Origin: Clostridium_F caseinilyticum
Lineage (GTDB): Bacteria; Bacillota; Clostridia; Clostridiales; Clostridiaceae
Direction: 5' to 3' (one strand)
Length of the DNA: 64,000 nucleotides
NCBI RefSeq assembly: GCF_046127645.1
Contig: NZ_CP175919.1
Within the stretch, counting starts at the first letter, position 1. Each line of letters begins with the position of its first letter. Under the pieces are notes generated by a model. The model did no database searches. It had not been told where the DNA came from and worked only from the letters and a program-made list of their open reading frames with translations. Made by a program: the position numbers and the translations under genes. This document shows, piece by piece, positions 1 to 9,425 of the stretch.

Positions 1-1
1 T

Positions 2-19
2 ACTTTAGTTATGCAAAAT
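2..19 (+). repeat. left terminal inverted repeat of the IS
   Basis: ACTTTAGTTATGCAAAAT, matching the reverse complement of 1450-1467 at about 15 of 18 positions. It lies about 105 bp upstream of the transposase start codon. Confidence 0.75.
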
Positions 20-124
20 AAAAATCTAAATTGGTAAGACTACCAAAAAATAAATATGGCATACTTTCTCTTGCCGTGTTATATAAAAGTTACCACACAA
101 ATACACACACGGGAGGTAAGAAGT

Positions 125-1342
125 ATGCCAAGTACTAATATTGTATCCATTAATGATGAACTTTACAATTACTTAAATGATGTAAACTATGGAATGTCTA
201 AACCTCAATTTAATCATTTAACCAGTATTGCCAATGGATTAATTAATTTGCGTGGCACTAAAACTTTATCAGAAATTGCTAAAAGTGTGTTGTCTTCAAA
301 AGACAAAAGTTGTATTTATAGATTTTTAAGCCATTCTAAATGGGACGATAGTCTTCTAAACAACAATAGAATTAGTTATTTAAACTTTTTCCTTGAACAT
401 AATATTAAACCTAAATCCGTAGGATTTTTGATTATAGATGACACTGTAAATTCCAAGGAATCAGCGAAGAAAATACAAGGACTATCTTATAATTACTCCC
501 ATACGGAAGGTAAAAATATTTGGTCACATTGTGTGGTTACTTCAAATTTTGTTGTAAATGACAAATCCATTCCTTTACAATATAAACCTTACTACAAAAA
601 GGAGTTTTGCAAAGATTTAAAGAAAAATTTTAAATCTAAGATTGATATTGCAAAAGATTTTATAACTTCTTTTAAAACTCCATCTAATTGTGAAAGAATA
701 TATTGTCTTATGGATTCATGGTATACAAATAACAAATTAATAGAAGCTTCTTTAGAAAAGGGCTACCACCTAATAGGAGCAATTAAATCTAACAGAAAAA
801 TATCTCCATTAGGAATTTCGCTGCAGTTATCAGAATTTGAAAAATTCATTAGTCCTAACACCTTAGACCTCGTTACAGTTGAAGGTAAGGACTATAGAGT
901 ATATACCTATGAAGGTAATGTTGCTAAATTCCCTTATGCTAAAATACTTATTTGCTATGAAGTTACCCATGATGGATTAAAGAACCCAGTATATTTGCTG
1001 TCTACCGACATATTATTAAATGCAGAGACTATAATTAAATATTATTCACACAGATGGAGTATAGAAACTTCATATAAGTATTTAAAAAGCAATTTAGCTT
1101 TTGATAAATATAGAATGCGTAGCATTTTGTCTATAGAACGATATTTTCTTATAGTATTCTTAATCTATAATTTTTTAGAATTATTTAGAGTTAGTTCCAA
1201 ATACAAAGATTTTAAGACTATAGGTGAAACTCAGAAATATCTAAACAGCCTCACGGCGAAAGCACTTGTGTGCTTTATATACGAAAAATCAAAACAGAAT
1301 ACTACACTAGAAGATATTTTATCAGAACTAAAAATTGCTTAA
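125..1342 (+). CDS. DDE transposase, IS701/IS4 superfamily
   Basis: Cut-and-paste transposase of the surrounding IS. I start it at ATG 125 because GGGAGGT (111-117) lies just upstream; the frame stays open back to 56 but that extension has no ribosome-binding site. The protein has about 405 residues. A helical N-terminal region with the MSKPQF stretch typical of IS701-like enzymes is followed by an RNase-H-like DDE core: IIDD at about 103-106, LMDSW with Asp at about 197, and YSHRWSIETSYKYLK with Glu at about 314. The last segment fits the IS4 signature Y-x2-R-x3-E-x6-K exactly. The frame is full length without stops. Assignment to IS701 rather than another IS4 subgroup is from memory of the N-terminal motif and is less certain than the superfamily. 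Confidence 0.85.
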   Translation: MPSTNIVSINDELYNYLNDVNYGMSKPQFNHLTSIANGLINLRGTKTLSEIAKSVLSSKDKSCIYRFLSHSKWDDSLLNNNRISYLNFFLEHNIKPKSVGFLIIDDTVNSKESAKKIQGLSYNYSHTEGKNIWSHCVVTSNFVVNDKSIPLQYKPYYKKEFCKDLKKNFKSKIDIAKDFITSFKTPSNCERIYCLMDSWYTNNKLIEASLEKGYHLIGAIKSNRKISPLGISLQLSEFEKFISPNTLDLVTVEGKDYRVYTYEGNVAKFPYAKILICYEVTHDGLKNPVYLLSTDILLNAETIIKYYSHRWSIETSYKYLKSNLAFDKYRMRSILSIERYFLIVFLIYNFLELFRVSSKYKDFKTIGETQKYLNSLTAKALVCFIYEKSKQNTTLEDILSELKIA

Positions 1343-1449
1343 GAATTTTTCAAAAATGCATCAATTTAAATTGGATAAGTGTTATTATCCAGTTTGGATA
1401 AAATATACTAACAAGCATATTTTATCTACAATAGGTAATTTACATTTTA

Positions 1450-1467
1450 AAATTGCCTAACTAAAGT
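1450..1467 (-). repeat. right terminal inverted repeat of the IS
   Basis: On the minus strand it reads ACTTTAGTTAGGCAATTT, pairing with the left end at 2-19. The TAG at 1459-1457 inside it is the stop codon of the adjacent minus-strand methylase gene. Confidence 0.75.
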
Positions 1468-3208
1468 TAATTAATAGCTTATTTTGTATAAACTTTATTT
1501 CATGATTATTTAAATTAAAATATTTATATAAATCTGTTTCTTTATTTATCTTAATAATTGGTATTTTTAATTTCATTAATGTATTTGGATAATACTCATA
1601 TAAGTTGCCACCTAATTTTTTACCAAAAGTTTTAAAGTAAAATTCATATATAGGACTATTTAAAATAAGTACCAAACTATTATAATCTATTAATTCTTCT
1701 TTATTTATAGTTAAGGCATATATATCTGCACTAAAATAAGATCCTTCTCTATCTAAATAAAAGTTATTTTTACTGGCCTTATATGGAAATATTATTTTTT
1801 TATCTTCAAATATATTAAAATTTCTTCCCCACTGCAGTTCATACCACTTTCTAACTTTTTTCTTACATTCTCGTCTATTTTCTAATTTATCCTTATATTT
1901 TTCAATATGCTTTATTATGTTAGGATATTTATCTACATTTTCTATTAAATTTGAATATATTATAAAATTATTTCTAAGATTAATTCTTTCTTTATTTATA
2001 TAACTACTTTTTATCCAAGGTTTTATTATACTTTTTTCTAAATTTTCTTTTTCTATGATTTCTTCATCCACTATAAAAGCCTTATCACATCCAGTAATAA
2101 TACCTTGATAGCTCGTACATATACTATCTAATGTCTTATATGTCCTACTCTCTATTTTATTCACTATATCTCTGCTAATATTGTCTATCAAACTCCATCC
2201 TTCTTGCTTAAGTTGATACTTATCCACATAAAACCTTTGGAGCCTATCATCCTCTTTAAAAAATAATCCTTTTTTTACTTTATAATATTTACAAGGTTTT
2301 ATAATTTCCACCTTATTACTAACACTTCTATCTATAAATATTATGGCTGGATCTATACCAGTACCCTTGAAAGGTCTTATACCATAAAAATCTAATATCT
2401 TATATATATTACAATTTTCTTTTAAATGTTTTCTTATATTATATCCACTTTTAGACTCCATAAAATATCTTGATGTTATAAAAGTTATTTTACCATTTAT
2501 ATTAGAATGATTTAATGCATTAATAAAAAAGCAATAAGATATATCCCCTTTATCCTTATATATGTCTTCATATTTTTTCTTTAATACCATTGAATAATCT
2601 TTATCTACAGATTTATGTCCTACATAAGGTGGATTCCCTATATATATATCAAAACTGTCATTTATATCTTCTATTAAAAAATCTCTCTTTTTAAAATTAT
2701 TTTTATTGTAGTATCCTGTTAAACAAAATAATTCTATTATTAATATTTTTATAGCTATTGGATCAATATCAAATCCATATAAATTATTATCTAATATATG
2801 CTTATTTATATATTGTTTTTCTAAATTCATATTATGCTTTTTATTTATCTCTTTTAGATTTTTCTCAAATATGGTCTTTAAATAAAAAAAACAGGGAATT
2901 AAAATATTTCCACAGCCACAAGCAGGATCTAGTATTTTTATGAATGGATTATTTATTATTTCCTTTTTATTTATGGTATTTTCTATCATATAATTAGATA
3001 TTTCTGTTGGAGTATATATAACTCCAGTTTCTTTTTTTCCTTTTATGATTTCATAATATTTTAAGGATATATTTTCATATTTACCAATAGATAACTTATA
3101 TTTAAAGTTATTAATAGCTTCATATTTGTAAATACTATTTATAGGAGATATTAGTATTTTAAAAATTTTTTCAATATCATCTTTAAATGCATTCATATTA
3201 CTCACCAC
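1457..3208 (-). CDS. TaqI-like N6-adenine DNA methyltransferase
   Basis: A class I SAM-dependent methylase that would convert adenine to N6-methyladenine at a specific DNA site. SAM-binding motif I is DPACGCGNILI (residues about 94-104), the catalytic motif is GNPPYVG (NPPY about 192-195), and TGVIYTPTEIS (61-71) fits motif X. Residues from about 360 look like the TaqI-type specificity domain. No separate restriction gene is adjacent, so it is either an orphan methylase or a type IIG-like enzyme lacking an obvious nuclease domain; I see no N-terminal PD-(D/E)XK motif. The start is GTG 3208 or, better placed behind GGTGAG, ATG 3196. The C-terminal Phe-Ser-stop is encoded by the inserted IS, so at least a few native residues were replaced. 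Confidence 0.85.
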   Translation of the reverse strand: MVSNMNAFKDDIEKIFKILISPINSIYKYEAINNFKYKLSIGKYENISLKYYEIIKGKKETGVIYTPTEISNYMIENTINKKEIINNPFIKILDPACGCGNILIPCFFYLKTIFEKNLKEINKKHNMNLEKQYINKHILDNNLYGFDIDPIAIKILIIELFCLTGYYNKNNFKKRDFLIEDINDSFDIYIGNPPYVGHKSVDKDYSMVLKKKYEDIYKDKGDISYCFFINALNHSNINGKITFITSRYFMESKSGYNIRKHLKENCNIYKILDFYGIRPFKGTGIDPAIIFIDRSVSNKVEIIKPCKYYKVKKGLFFKEDDRLQRFYVDKYQLKQEGWSLIDNISRDIVNKIESRTYKTLDSICTSYQGIITGCDKAFIVDEEIIEKENLEKSIIKPWIKSSYINKERINLRNNFIIYSNLIENVDKYPNIIKHIEKYKDKLENRRECKKKVRKWYELQWGRNFNIFEDKKIIFPYKASKNNFYLDREGSYFSADIYALTINKEELIDYNSLVLILNSPIYEFYFKTFGKKLGGNLYEYYPNTLMKLKIPIIKINKETDLYKYFNLNNHEIKFIQNKLLINFS

Positions 3209-3262
3209 AATCTCTATTATTCTATAAAAAGTATAACATAGAAAAGGATAGGTGATTTATTT

Positions 3263-4249
3263 ATGAATAAAAAAATTATTTCTTGCATTTTAGCTTCTTC
3301 TTTTTTATTATGTTCTTGCAATTTAAATGCTTCCAACAAAAGTTTTAATGCAAGATCAGAAGAAAATAATACAAAAACAGAACAAGGTAACATAAAAAAC
3401 AAATCTACACATACTGAAGAAAATACTAAATCACAAATGAGAAATAATAGTGATGATAAAAACAATGAACAGAATATCAAGGATATGAAAAAAGATACTA
3501 GTACTAGTAGTAATATAAATAAATTTAAAGATGAATCTAATATATCCTCTAAAGAAAAAGATTGGTTTTTTAAGCCTAGTAAAAATAATGAACCTGCTAC
3601 TATACCAGAGGATATGGAAAATGATCTTAACAAATATTCTGGATATTTTCTTGGTGATACCTCTAAAAAATATTTATATCTTACCTTTGATGAAGGCTAC
3701 GAAAATGGTTATACCGACAAAATATTAGATGTATTAAAAGCAAATAATATTAAAGCAGCTTTCTTTGTAACTGCACCTTATGTAAAACAAAACAAAGATT
3801 TAATAAAAAGAATGGTTGATGAAGGGCATTTAGTTTGTAATCATTCTGACCATCATCCTTCTATGGCATCTGCAGCCTTAAAAGGTAAAGAAAGTTTTGA
3901 AAAAGAATTTACCGTTGTAGAGGATTTATATAAAGATATTACAAATAAAGATATGCCTAAATTTTTCAGACCGCCTATGGGCAAATACAGTGAGTTATCC
4001 TTAAAATATACAGAAGACTTAGGATATAAGAGTATATTTTGGAGTTTTGCTTATCTTGATTGGGATAGAAATAAGCAACCTTCTCCTGAACAAGGTAAAG
4101 AAAAAATATTAAATGGAGTTCACAATGGAAGTATTATTCTTTTACATGCAGTTTCTAAAACAAATGCTGAGATATTAGATCCTGTGTTAAAAGAACTAAA
4201 AAATGATGGATATGAATTTAAGACTTTGGAGGATTTACCTAAAAAATAA
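3263..4249 (+). CDS. pdaA: polysaccharide deacetylase, PdaA-type (muramic delta-lactam pathway), lipoprotein
   Basis: A NodB-fold deacetylase most like B. subtilis PdaA, which removes the acetyl group from muramic acid during spore-cortex muramic-delta-lactam formation. The N-terminus is a lipoprotein signal peptide with lipobox LCSC (Cys19), followed by about 100 residues of Asn/Lys/Ser/Glu-rich low-complexity linker. The catalytic domain begins near residue 135: TFDEGYENGYT (Asp143 is the expected base), NHSDHH (metal ligands His194 and His198), FFRPPMGK (Arg236) and ILLHAVS (His295). The extended GYENGYT segment is characteristic of PdaA rather than generic NodB proteins. Position 144 is Glu where PdaA has Asn and other NodB enzymes Asp. 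It is divergent from the methylase and has its own terminator. Confidence 0.85.
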   Translation: MNKKIISCILASSFLLCSCNLNASNKSFNARSEENNTKTEQGNIKNKSTHTEENTKSQMRNNSDDKNNEQNIKDMKKDTSTSSNINKFKDESNISSKEKDWFFKPSKNNEPATIPEDMENDLNKYSGYFLGDTSKKYLYLTFDEGYENGYTDKILDVLKANNIKAAFFVTAPYVKQNKDLIKRMVDEGHLVCNHSDHHPSMASAALKGKESFEKEFTVVEDLYKDITNKDMPKFFRPPMGKYSELSLKYTEDLGYKSIFWSFAYLDWDRNKQPSPEQGKEKILNGVHNGSIILLHAVSKTNAEILDPVLKELKNDGYEFKTLEDLPKK

Positions 4250-4276
4250 TCAATTAATAATGTAGGTTATTATTAT

Positions 4277-4325
4277 AAAAAGCTATGAGTTTATCAATAT
4301 AATATTGTAAATTCATAGCTTTTTA
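4277..4325 (+). terminator. rho-independent terminator of pdaA
   Basis: The arms AAAAGCTATGA and TCATAGCTTTT, extended by further A/T pairs, enclose an A/T-rich loop, and a T-run follows 28 bp after the pdaA stop. Confidence 0.8.
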
Positions 4326-4676
4326 ATTTAAAATAAAGTATTTATTATTGTTATTACACATTTAAAAATTTTATAATACTTTTTCTAGTTTTAATATTAT
4401 TATATATAAACAAATTTTTAAGCCTTAAAGGAAGTTTTTACTATTACATATTAGAAATCTTTTCCCATGAATCTAGATATTCTTTATTTCTACTTTTAAG
4501 GAAATTAATTTACTATAAATAGTTAGTCATGGTATAAAGTATATTTTTACTTAACTAATTTAATCCATTTTGCAATAATATCTAATTCTATATTTTTTTA
4601 AATATGAAACTATAATATTAGTTTATTATATTTATATAACATTTATATAAATATACATAATCGCAAAAAAACTTCA
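4326..4676. other. gene-free AT-rich stretch
   Basis: About 350 bp between the converging pdaA and TagA-like genes. I see no supported ORF or RNA gene. A short segment near 4423-4443 (AAGCCTTAAAGGAAGTTTTTAC-like) weakly resembles the start of the G+C-rich element at 10545-10740 and could be a decayed copy, but the match is too short to rely on. Confidence 0.4.
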
Positions 4677-5387
4677 TTATTTTTTATTAATTAATACTTT
4701 TAATAAAAATTTAGGTATAGCTGCCAATCGATTTATTCTATAAGGTTCTTTAATTACTCTATACAACCATTCTAGATTACAATTTATCATCCATTTAGGT
4801 GCTCTTTTTACTTTTCCAGCAAATACATCAAAACTTCCCCCTACACCCATATAAATTTTGCAAGGAAGTTTATCCATATATTTAGTTATGAATTTTTCCT
4901 GTCTCGGACATCCCATAGCTATAAATAAAGCATAGGGGTTAGACTCTTTAATATCTTCTAATATATCTTCACAACTATCCATATCAAAAAAGCCATTATG
5001 TTTACCTACAATATTTAAATTCTTGTATTTTATTAATAATTTTCTCTCACATTCTTTTAATACATCCTCCGTGGTTCCTAACAAATACACAGCTTTACCA
5101 TTTTCATTACACTTTTTTAATATAGAGTCCATTACTTCAATCCCTGCAATTTTTTCTTTTACAGGGCTCTTTATAATTTTTGAAGCTAAAACTACCCCTA
5201 CTCCATCTGGTATAATTATAGAATCTTTATCTGTAAAATTTTTAAATAATTCTTCATTATTTAATCCATTATATAACACTTCTGGATTACCAGAAATTAT
5301 ATTAACTTTTTCATATTTATCTATTATATTTAAAAGTTCTTCTTTATTATCATTAAATATACTATATCCTAACATTTCTGTTTTCAT
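4677..5387 (-). CDS. tagA: WecG/TagA/CpsF family glycosyltransferase
   Basis: This family (GT26) transfers N-acetylmannosamine (TagA) or ManNAc-uronate (WecG) to undecaprenyl-PP-GlcNAc, making the linkage disaccharide of wall teichoic acid or a related glycan. At 236 residues it has normal family length. Visible signatures are IPDGVGVV (about 60-67, containing the conserved Asp), GIEVMDSILKKC, AVYLLGT and NPYALFIAMGCPRQEKFI near residues 150-167. AGGGGTG lies upstream of ATG 5387. It is the last gene of the polysaccharide locus, separated by about 200 bp from the sugar transferase. The WecB epimerase gene at 13.3-14.4 kb could supply UDP-ManNAc, which supports a TagA role, though the exact acceptor is inferred. 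Confidence 0.85.
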   Translation of the reverse strand: MKTEMLGYSIFNDNKEELLNIIDKYEKVNIISGNPEVLYNGLNNEELFKNFTDKDSIIIPDGVGVVLASKIIKSPVKEKIAGIEVMDSILKKCNENGKAVYLLGTTEDVLKECERKLLIKYKNLNIVGKHNGFFDMDSCEDILEDIKESNPYALFIAMGCPRQEKFITKYMDKLPCKIYMGVGGSFDVFAGKVKRAPKWMINCNLEWLYRVIKEPYRINRLAAIPKFLLKVLINKK

Positions 5388-5584
5388 TTATTCACCCCTA
5401 AAATTAAAAATGCACAATATACATTAATTATAGTTATTATATAAAACTTTGTAAATAAACTATAATTAACGATACTTGTGCAGTAATATTTTGCCTTATA
5501 ATTAGCGAACACTTATGTTGCTCTCTATAAAAAATTGAGGTTATCTTTAGATTTTAAAATAATTTAATCAAAACTGATTTTATA

Positions 5585-6238
5585 CTAAAAAGCACCTTCA
5601 TTTTTAAAAACTTTAAATACTGTTTGGAATAATATTTTTATATCATACCAAACTGAAAAATTTTTTATGTAAGTTACATCATAATACACAGTCTTTCCGA
5701 GCTCTATTTCTCCACGTCCACTAACCTGTGCTAATCCTGTTATGCCTGGAGTTACTAATAACCTTTGAGCATACTCCTTTGGATAATGTTTAACTACATC
5801 TGGAATTTCTGGTCTTGGACCTACTAAAGTCATATTTCCTTTTAAGACATTAAATAATTGAGGTATTTCATCTAAACTAGTTTTTCTCAAAAATTTTCCT
5901 GCCTTTGTAATTCTATTATCGCTCCTGCTTTGGAAAACAAAATTAGATATATCTTCTATTTCTAAATCTATCTTTTTTTTCTTTTCTGCATCTACTACCA
6001 TTGTTCTAAACTTATATATTACGAAATCTTTATTATCTTTTCCAACCCTAACTTGTTTAAATAGAGCTGGACCCTTTGAATCTAATTTGATCCATAAAAA
6101 TAAAAGTAGATATATTGGAGATAATACGATTATTCCTATTAAGGATAGTACTATATCTAAAAATCTTTTTATAATAAACTGCATTTTTTTACTTTTTATA
6201 TCTTTTTCTACGTCTATAATTGGCATTTCAAGCTCCAT
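5585..6238 (-). CDS. initiating phosphoglycosyl transferase (bacterial sugar transferase family)
   Basis: Monotopic phosphoglycosyl transferase (PglC/WbaP/TuaA family) that moves a sugar-1-phosphate from UDP-sugar to undecaprenyl phosphate, starting glycan assembly at the membrane. One hydrophobic re-entrant segment (about 22-47) is followed by FRTM, the catalytic-dyad region TSLDEIPQLFNVLKG, LVGPRPEIP and TPGITGLAQVSGRGE. I place the start at ATG 6238, seven bases after AGGAGGG; an in-frame ATG at 6256 overlaps the flippase gene by 8 bp and has no Shine-Dalgarno. The two genes are therefore probably translationally coupled. The 4,6-dehydratase at the head of the locus suggests a 6-deoxy-amino sugar substrate, but that is inference. 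Confidence 0.88.
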   Translation of the reverse strand: MELEMPIIDVEKDIKSKKMQFIIKRFLDIVLSLIGIIVLSPIYLLLFLWIKLDSKGPALFKQVRVGKDNKDFVIYKFRTMVVDAEKKKKIDLEIEDISNFVFQSRSDNRITKAGKFLRKTSLDEIPQLFNVLKGNMTLVGPRPEIPDVVKHYPKEYAQRLLVTPGITGLAQVSGRGEIELGKTVYYDVTYIKNFSVWYDIKILFQTVFKVFKNEGAF

Positions 6239-6248
6239 TTTCACCCTC

Positions 6249-7673
6249 CTAAGCAACCACTTTATTTTTTCTATCTTTCAAAAACATATTAATATAAGAA
6301 AAAATAGATTTAACTTCTTTTCTATTTATATATACAATAAATAAAGATATAGCAATATCTATATAAAGATTATTATACAGTACATCTAATGATGCTAATA
6401 ATAACATAGATGCTGTATTTAATATATAAAAACCTAATTTAAATTTAAACCATAATTTTCTTGATATAAGAGTTTTTGACCAAAAGAACACAGTATAAGC
6501 TATACCTGTAGCTATGGAAGCTCCTAAAGCTCCATACTTTGGAACTAATAAGTAATTTAAAATATAATTAACTACTGCTGCTATTAATGATACTATTATA
6601 TTATAAGATGTTTTTCTTGAAAAAGATATTCCTAAGCAAGTAGATTCTGATACAGTATACATTATAGGTAATAATAATAAAAATGGTACTATAGGAGCTG
6701 AACCAGCATAACTTGCCTTGAATATTTTTATTATTAAATCCTTAAATAAAATTATGCCTACAAACATAAAGTTCATAAAACACATTAGCATATTGCTTAC
6801 TTTTATAAATTTTTCTCCTTCTACATTTTCTTCATACCACCTAAAGGCAGTTGGTGTCCAAAAAGTACAAAATGCACTTTGAACTATACTTACTACAGTA
6901 ACAATTTTAAATGCAACTGAATATAATCCTATTTCTTCAAAAGATGACCATTGCCTCATAGCTATTTTATCCATAGAATTCAAAAACCAAACAATTACGG
7001 ATGCTGGTATTAAAGGTAATCCAAACCTAAACATTTTATTTATTAAAGCGTTATTTAGTTTAAATTTAGTAAACCAATATTCTCTTGTAAAAAAACATTC
7101 AGCTATACACACAAAAACTAATGACACGAAACCTGCATTTATTATTCCTTTAAAACTTTTATCTATATATAAAAGATAAGGTACTAAAATTACTACATTT
7201 ACAACTTTGCTTATTACATTAAAAAGAGAATACAATCTAGCTTTCTCTTCCATTCTTATCAATAATAAGCTAAATCTATCTATAACTGCAAAAGGTAATG
7301 ATAATGCCAAAATAACTACTATATATCTATCAACAGTATCAATCATTAACACAGATAGTGGCTTATAAAAAATAATAAACAAAACTCCTAGTATTAGTGA
7401 AAATATTAAAGGTGCAATTAAGGAATTCCAAAATAAGGATTTTTTATCTTCCTCTGCATTAAACTCTCTAGTAAAAGATTGATCCATACCTAAATATATA
7501 AACAATGAACTAATACTTAAAGCCATTGTATACATAGAAGCTTTCCCAAATTCTGCTGGAACTACAAAATATGCAGTTATAGGAACAGTAATAAGGCTAA
7601 TAATAGCTGATATTATTGGTCCTATAGAAAAACCAATAAATCTTTTTATAAACTCCTTGGGACTATCACTCAT
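6249..7673 (-). CDS. oligosaccharide flippase, Wzx-like (MOP superfamily)
   Basis: A 474-residue polytopic membrane protein with about 12-14 hydrophobic segments. The start IGFSIGPIISAIISLITVP is typical of RfbX/Wzx polysaccharide translocases. It would flip undecaprenyl-PP-linked repeat units to the outer leaflet. Its gene lies directly upstream of, and overlaps the ribosome-binding site of, the phosphoglycosyl transferase gene. It differs from the next upstream gene (MurJ) in length and N-terminal pattern, so the pair are two distinct MOP-family transporters. ATG 7673 follows TAGGAGGAAATTAAT. Confidence 0.85.
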   Translation of the reverse strand: MSDSPKEFIKRFIGFSIGPIISAIISLITVPITAYFVVPAEFGKASMYTMALSISSLFIYLGMDQSFTREFNAEEDKKSLFWNSLIAPLIFSLILGVLFIIFYKPLSVLMIDTVDRYIVVILALSLPFAVIDRFSLLLIRMEEKARLYSLFNVISKVVNVVILVPYLLYIDKSFKGIINAGFVSLVFVCIAECFFTREYWFTKFKLNNALINKMFRFGLPLIPASVIVWFLNSMDKIAMRQWSSFEEIGLYSVAFKIVTVVSIVQSAFCTFWTPTAFRWYEENVEGEKFIKVSNMLMCFMNFMFVGIILFKDLIIKIFKASYAGSAPIVPFLLLLPIMYTVSESTCLGISFSRKTSYNIIVSLIAAVVNYILNYLLVPKYGALGASIATGIAYTVFFWSKTLISRKLWFKFKLGFYILNTASMLLLASLDVLYNNLYIDIAISLFIVYINRKEVKSIFSYINMFLKDRKNKVVA

Positions 7674-7850
7674 ATTAATTTCCTCCTAAGATAAATGCAT
7701 TGAATTATAACATATTTTTAATAAACATTATAATCTACATAATCTACACAAATATATTTATAGTATTTTTAAATTTTATCATAAATAAATTCTTAAAATA
7801 CTGTTTATACTATATCAAAATTATTTTTTATTTACAATATAATTAACTAT

Positions 7851-9407
7851 TTATTTCTTAAACTTTAATATTTTTAATACCGGTTCTACTATATCCTGTA
7901 TTTCTTTAACTTTTAATGCATATATAGCTACAGCATAGCATATTGCACCAATAACCATACAAATTAAAACTGATATAGCACTACCTTTAGTTCCTGTTCC
8001 TAAGTTTAATAAAATAAATTTATTTACAAAAATAACTACCACTCCCATAAATAAAGCAGATAAAATTATTTTAGCAAAGGATATAATTATATTTTTAATA
8101 TCTATACCATTTAATTTCTTGTTTAAATCTAACAACATAATTATAGTTATGGTAATTGCTGATATAGTAGTTGCTAATGTAAGACCTCTAACTCCTAAAT
8201 GTTTTATTAATAAAATATTTATAACTACATTTATTATTATGCCTATAAAACTATTAATCATAGGAGTTTTAGTATCTTTTATGGCATAAAAAGCTTTGTT
8301 TAATATGTCTCTTACTCCATAAGCTATCATAGCTGGAGTATATAAAAGTAATGCCTGTGATGTTAAAGAAGCTGCTTCATTGCTGAAAGCTCCTCTTTTA
8401 AAAATTATATTTATAAGTGGTTCCCTAAGCACGGCAATTCCAACTGCTGCGGGCACCATTATTATAAGAATTATATTTATAGACCTATTCAACGCTATTT
8501 TATACTCTTTTTTATTATTTTTAGTTGCTAATTCAGATAAGGTTGGATAAACTATCATAGCTATACCTATAGCAAATACTTCATAGGCCAATGTATTTAT
8601 CTTATTAGCACTATCTAATACTGTGGTTGCACCAAAAAATATATTAGTTGCAAAAGCCCTGTTTATAACAGAATTTAACTGAATAACAGAAGTGCTTATT
8701 ATAACTGGAATCGTAAGTTTAAACATTTGCCTAGTCTTGCTATCCTCTAAATTAATATATGTACTATATTTATAACCTAACTTTTTATATTTAGGCACAT
8801 TTATTATAAACTGAGTAAAAAAACCTAACACTATAGCTACTGCAAAACCTATCATTCCATACTTATTGGTTAAGAAAACTAAATATATTACATAAACTAT
8901 ATTTGACACCATTGCCATAGCTGCTGGTTCAAAAAATTGTTTATGTGATTGGAGAACTCCCGTAACAACACTCTGTAAACTTATAAAAATTAATGATAAT
9001 AACATTATTCTAGTTATTTTTATTGATGTGTTAAATACCATTATATTTTTTTGAAATCCAGGAGCAAAAATATAGATTATATACTTTGAAAATACTATCA
9101 TTAATATAGTTAGAATAATAGTTCCTATGTTAAAAGTATTAATCACATTATTTACAAATTTATTACTTTCTTCTTTATTTCCATTTTCTAAATTCTCTGT
9201 ATGTATTGGTATAAAAGTAGTGGTTACCCCATAACTTATAGTAGTTAAAAGATATACTATACCCAATGAAAAATTATATATATCTGTTATATAAGTAGCC
9301 CCAAATTTTGCTGCTATTAAAGAATCTCTTATTAGTGCAAATGCTTTTCCTAATATTATTAATAGCATAACAAAAACAGAACTTTTTAAAGCTTTGTTTT
9401 TCTTCAT
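7851..9407 (-). CDS. murJ: MurJ-family lipid II flippase
   Basis: A 518-residue integral membrane protein of about 14 helices. Features typical of MurJ/MviN are the N-terminal KALIRDSLIAAKFG segment, GVTTTFIPIHTENLENG, and RAFATNIFFGATTVLDSANKI-like and KRGAFS motifs. It moves lipid-linked peptidoglycan precursors across the membrane; in polysaccharide clusters a MurJ paralogue may instead serve the cluster product, which the sequence cannot settle. It follows the upstream glycosyltransferase by 18 bp, so co-transcription is likely. A weak hairpin (7762-7802) lies between its 3' end and the Wzx-like gene. Confidence 0.85.
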   Translation of the reverse strand: MKKNKALKSSVFVMLLIILGKAFALIRDSLIAAKFGATYITDIYNFSLGIVYLLTTISYGVTTTFIPIHTENLENGNKEESNKFVNNVINTFNIGTIILTILMIVFSKYIIYIFAPGFQKNIMVFNTSIKITRIMLLSLIFISLQSVVTGVLQSHKQFFEPAAMAMVSNIVYVIYLVFLTNKYGMIGFAVAIVLGFFTQFIINVPKYKKLGYKYSTYINLEDSKTRQMFKLTIPVIISTSVIQLNSVINRAFATNIFFGATTVLDSANKINTLAYEVFAIGIAMIVYPTLSELATKNNKKEYKIALNRSINIILIIMVPAAVGIAVLREPLINIIFKRGAFSNEAASLTSQALLLYTPAMIAYGVRDILNKAFYAIKDTKTPMINSFIGIIINVVINILLIKHLGVRGLTLATTISAITITIIMLLDLNKKLNGIDIKNIIISFAKIILSALFMGVVVIFVNKFILLNLGTGTKGSAISVLICMVIGAICYAVAIYALKVKEIQDIVEPVLKILKFKK

Positions 9408-9425
9408 TTAATCCACTCCAAAATA

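Larger units (their letters stand above)
2..1467 (+). mobile_element. IS701/IS4-superfamily insertion sequence
   Basis: One DDE transposase gene is bounded by imperfect terminal inverted repeats. The left end (2-19) begins ACTTTAGTTATGCAA and the right end (1450-1467), read on the other strand, begins ACTTTAGTTAGGCAA; about 15 of 18 bases match. The total of about 1.47 kb is normal for IS701-like elements. Only one base of left flank is in the window, so a target-site duplication cannot be checked. The right end lies inside the 3' end of the neighbouring methylase gene and supplies its stop codon. The transposase frame is intact, so the element could be active. Confidence 0.8.

Noticed and set aside
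1457..3208. Restriction-modification or BREX-like defence system around the methylase
   Set aside because: No restriction, helicase, PglZ or other partner gene is adjacent; only an IS and pdaA flank it.
3217..3633. 138-codon frame opposite the pdaA linker
   Set aside because: It is the antisense of a low-complexity Lys/Asn-rich linker, giving a Leu/Ser/Phe-rich translation, with no ribosome-binding site.
5023..5427. 134-codon plus-strand frame opposite the TagA-like gene
   Set aside because: Antisense to well-conserved motifs of the real gene and without a ribosome-binding site.
6239..6256. Start of the phosphoglycosyl transferase at 6256
   Set aside because: The ATG at 6238 has AGGAGGG at ideal spacing, and the upstream ATG has none.
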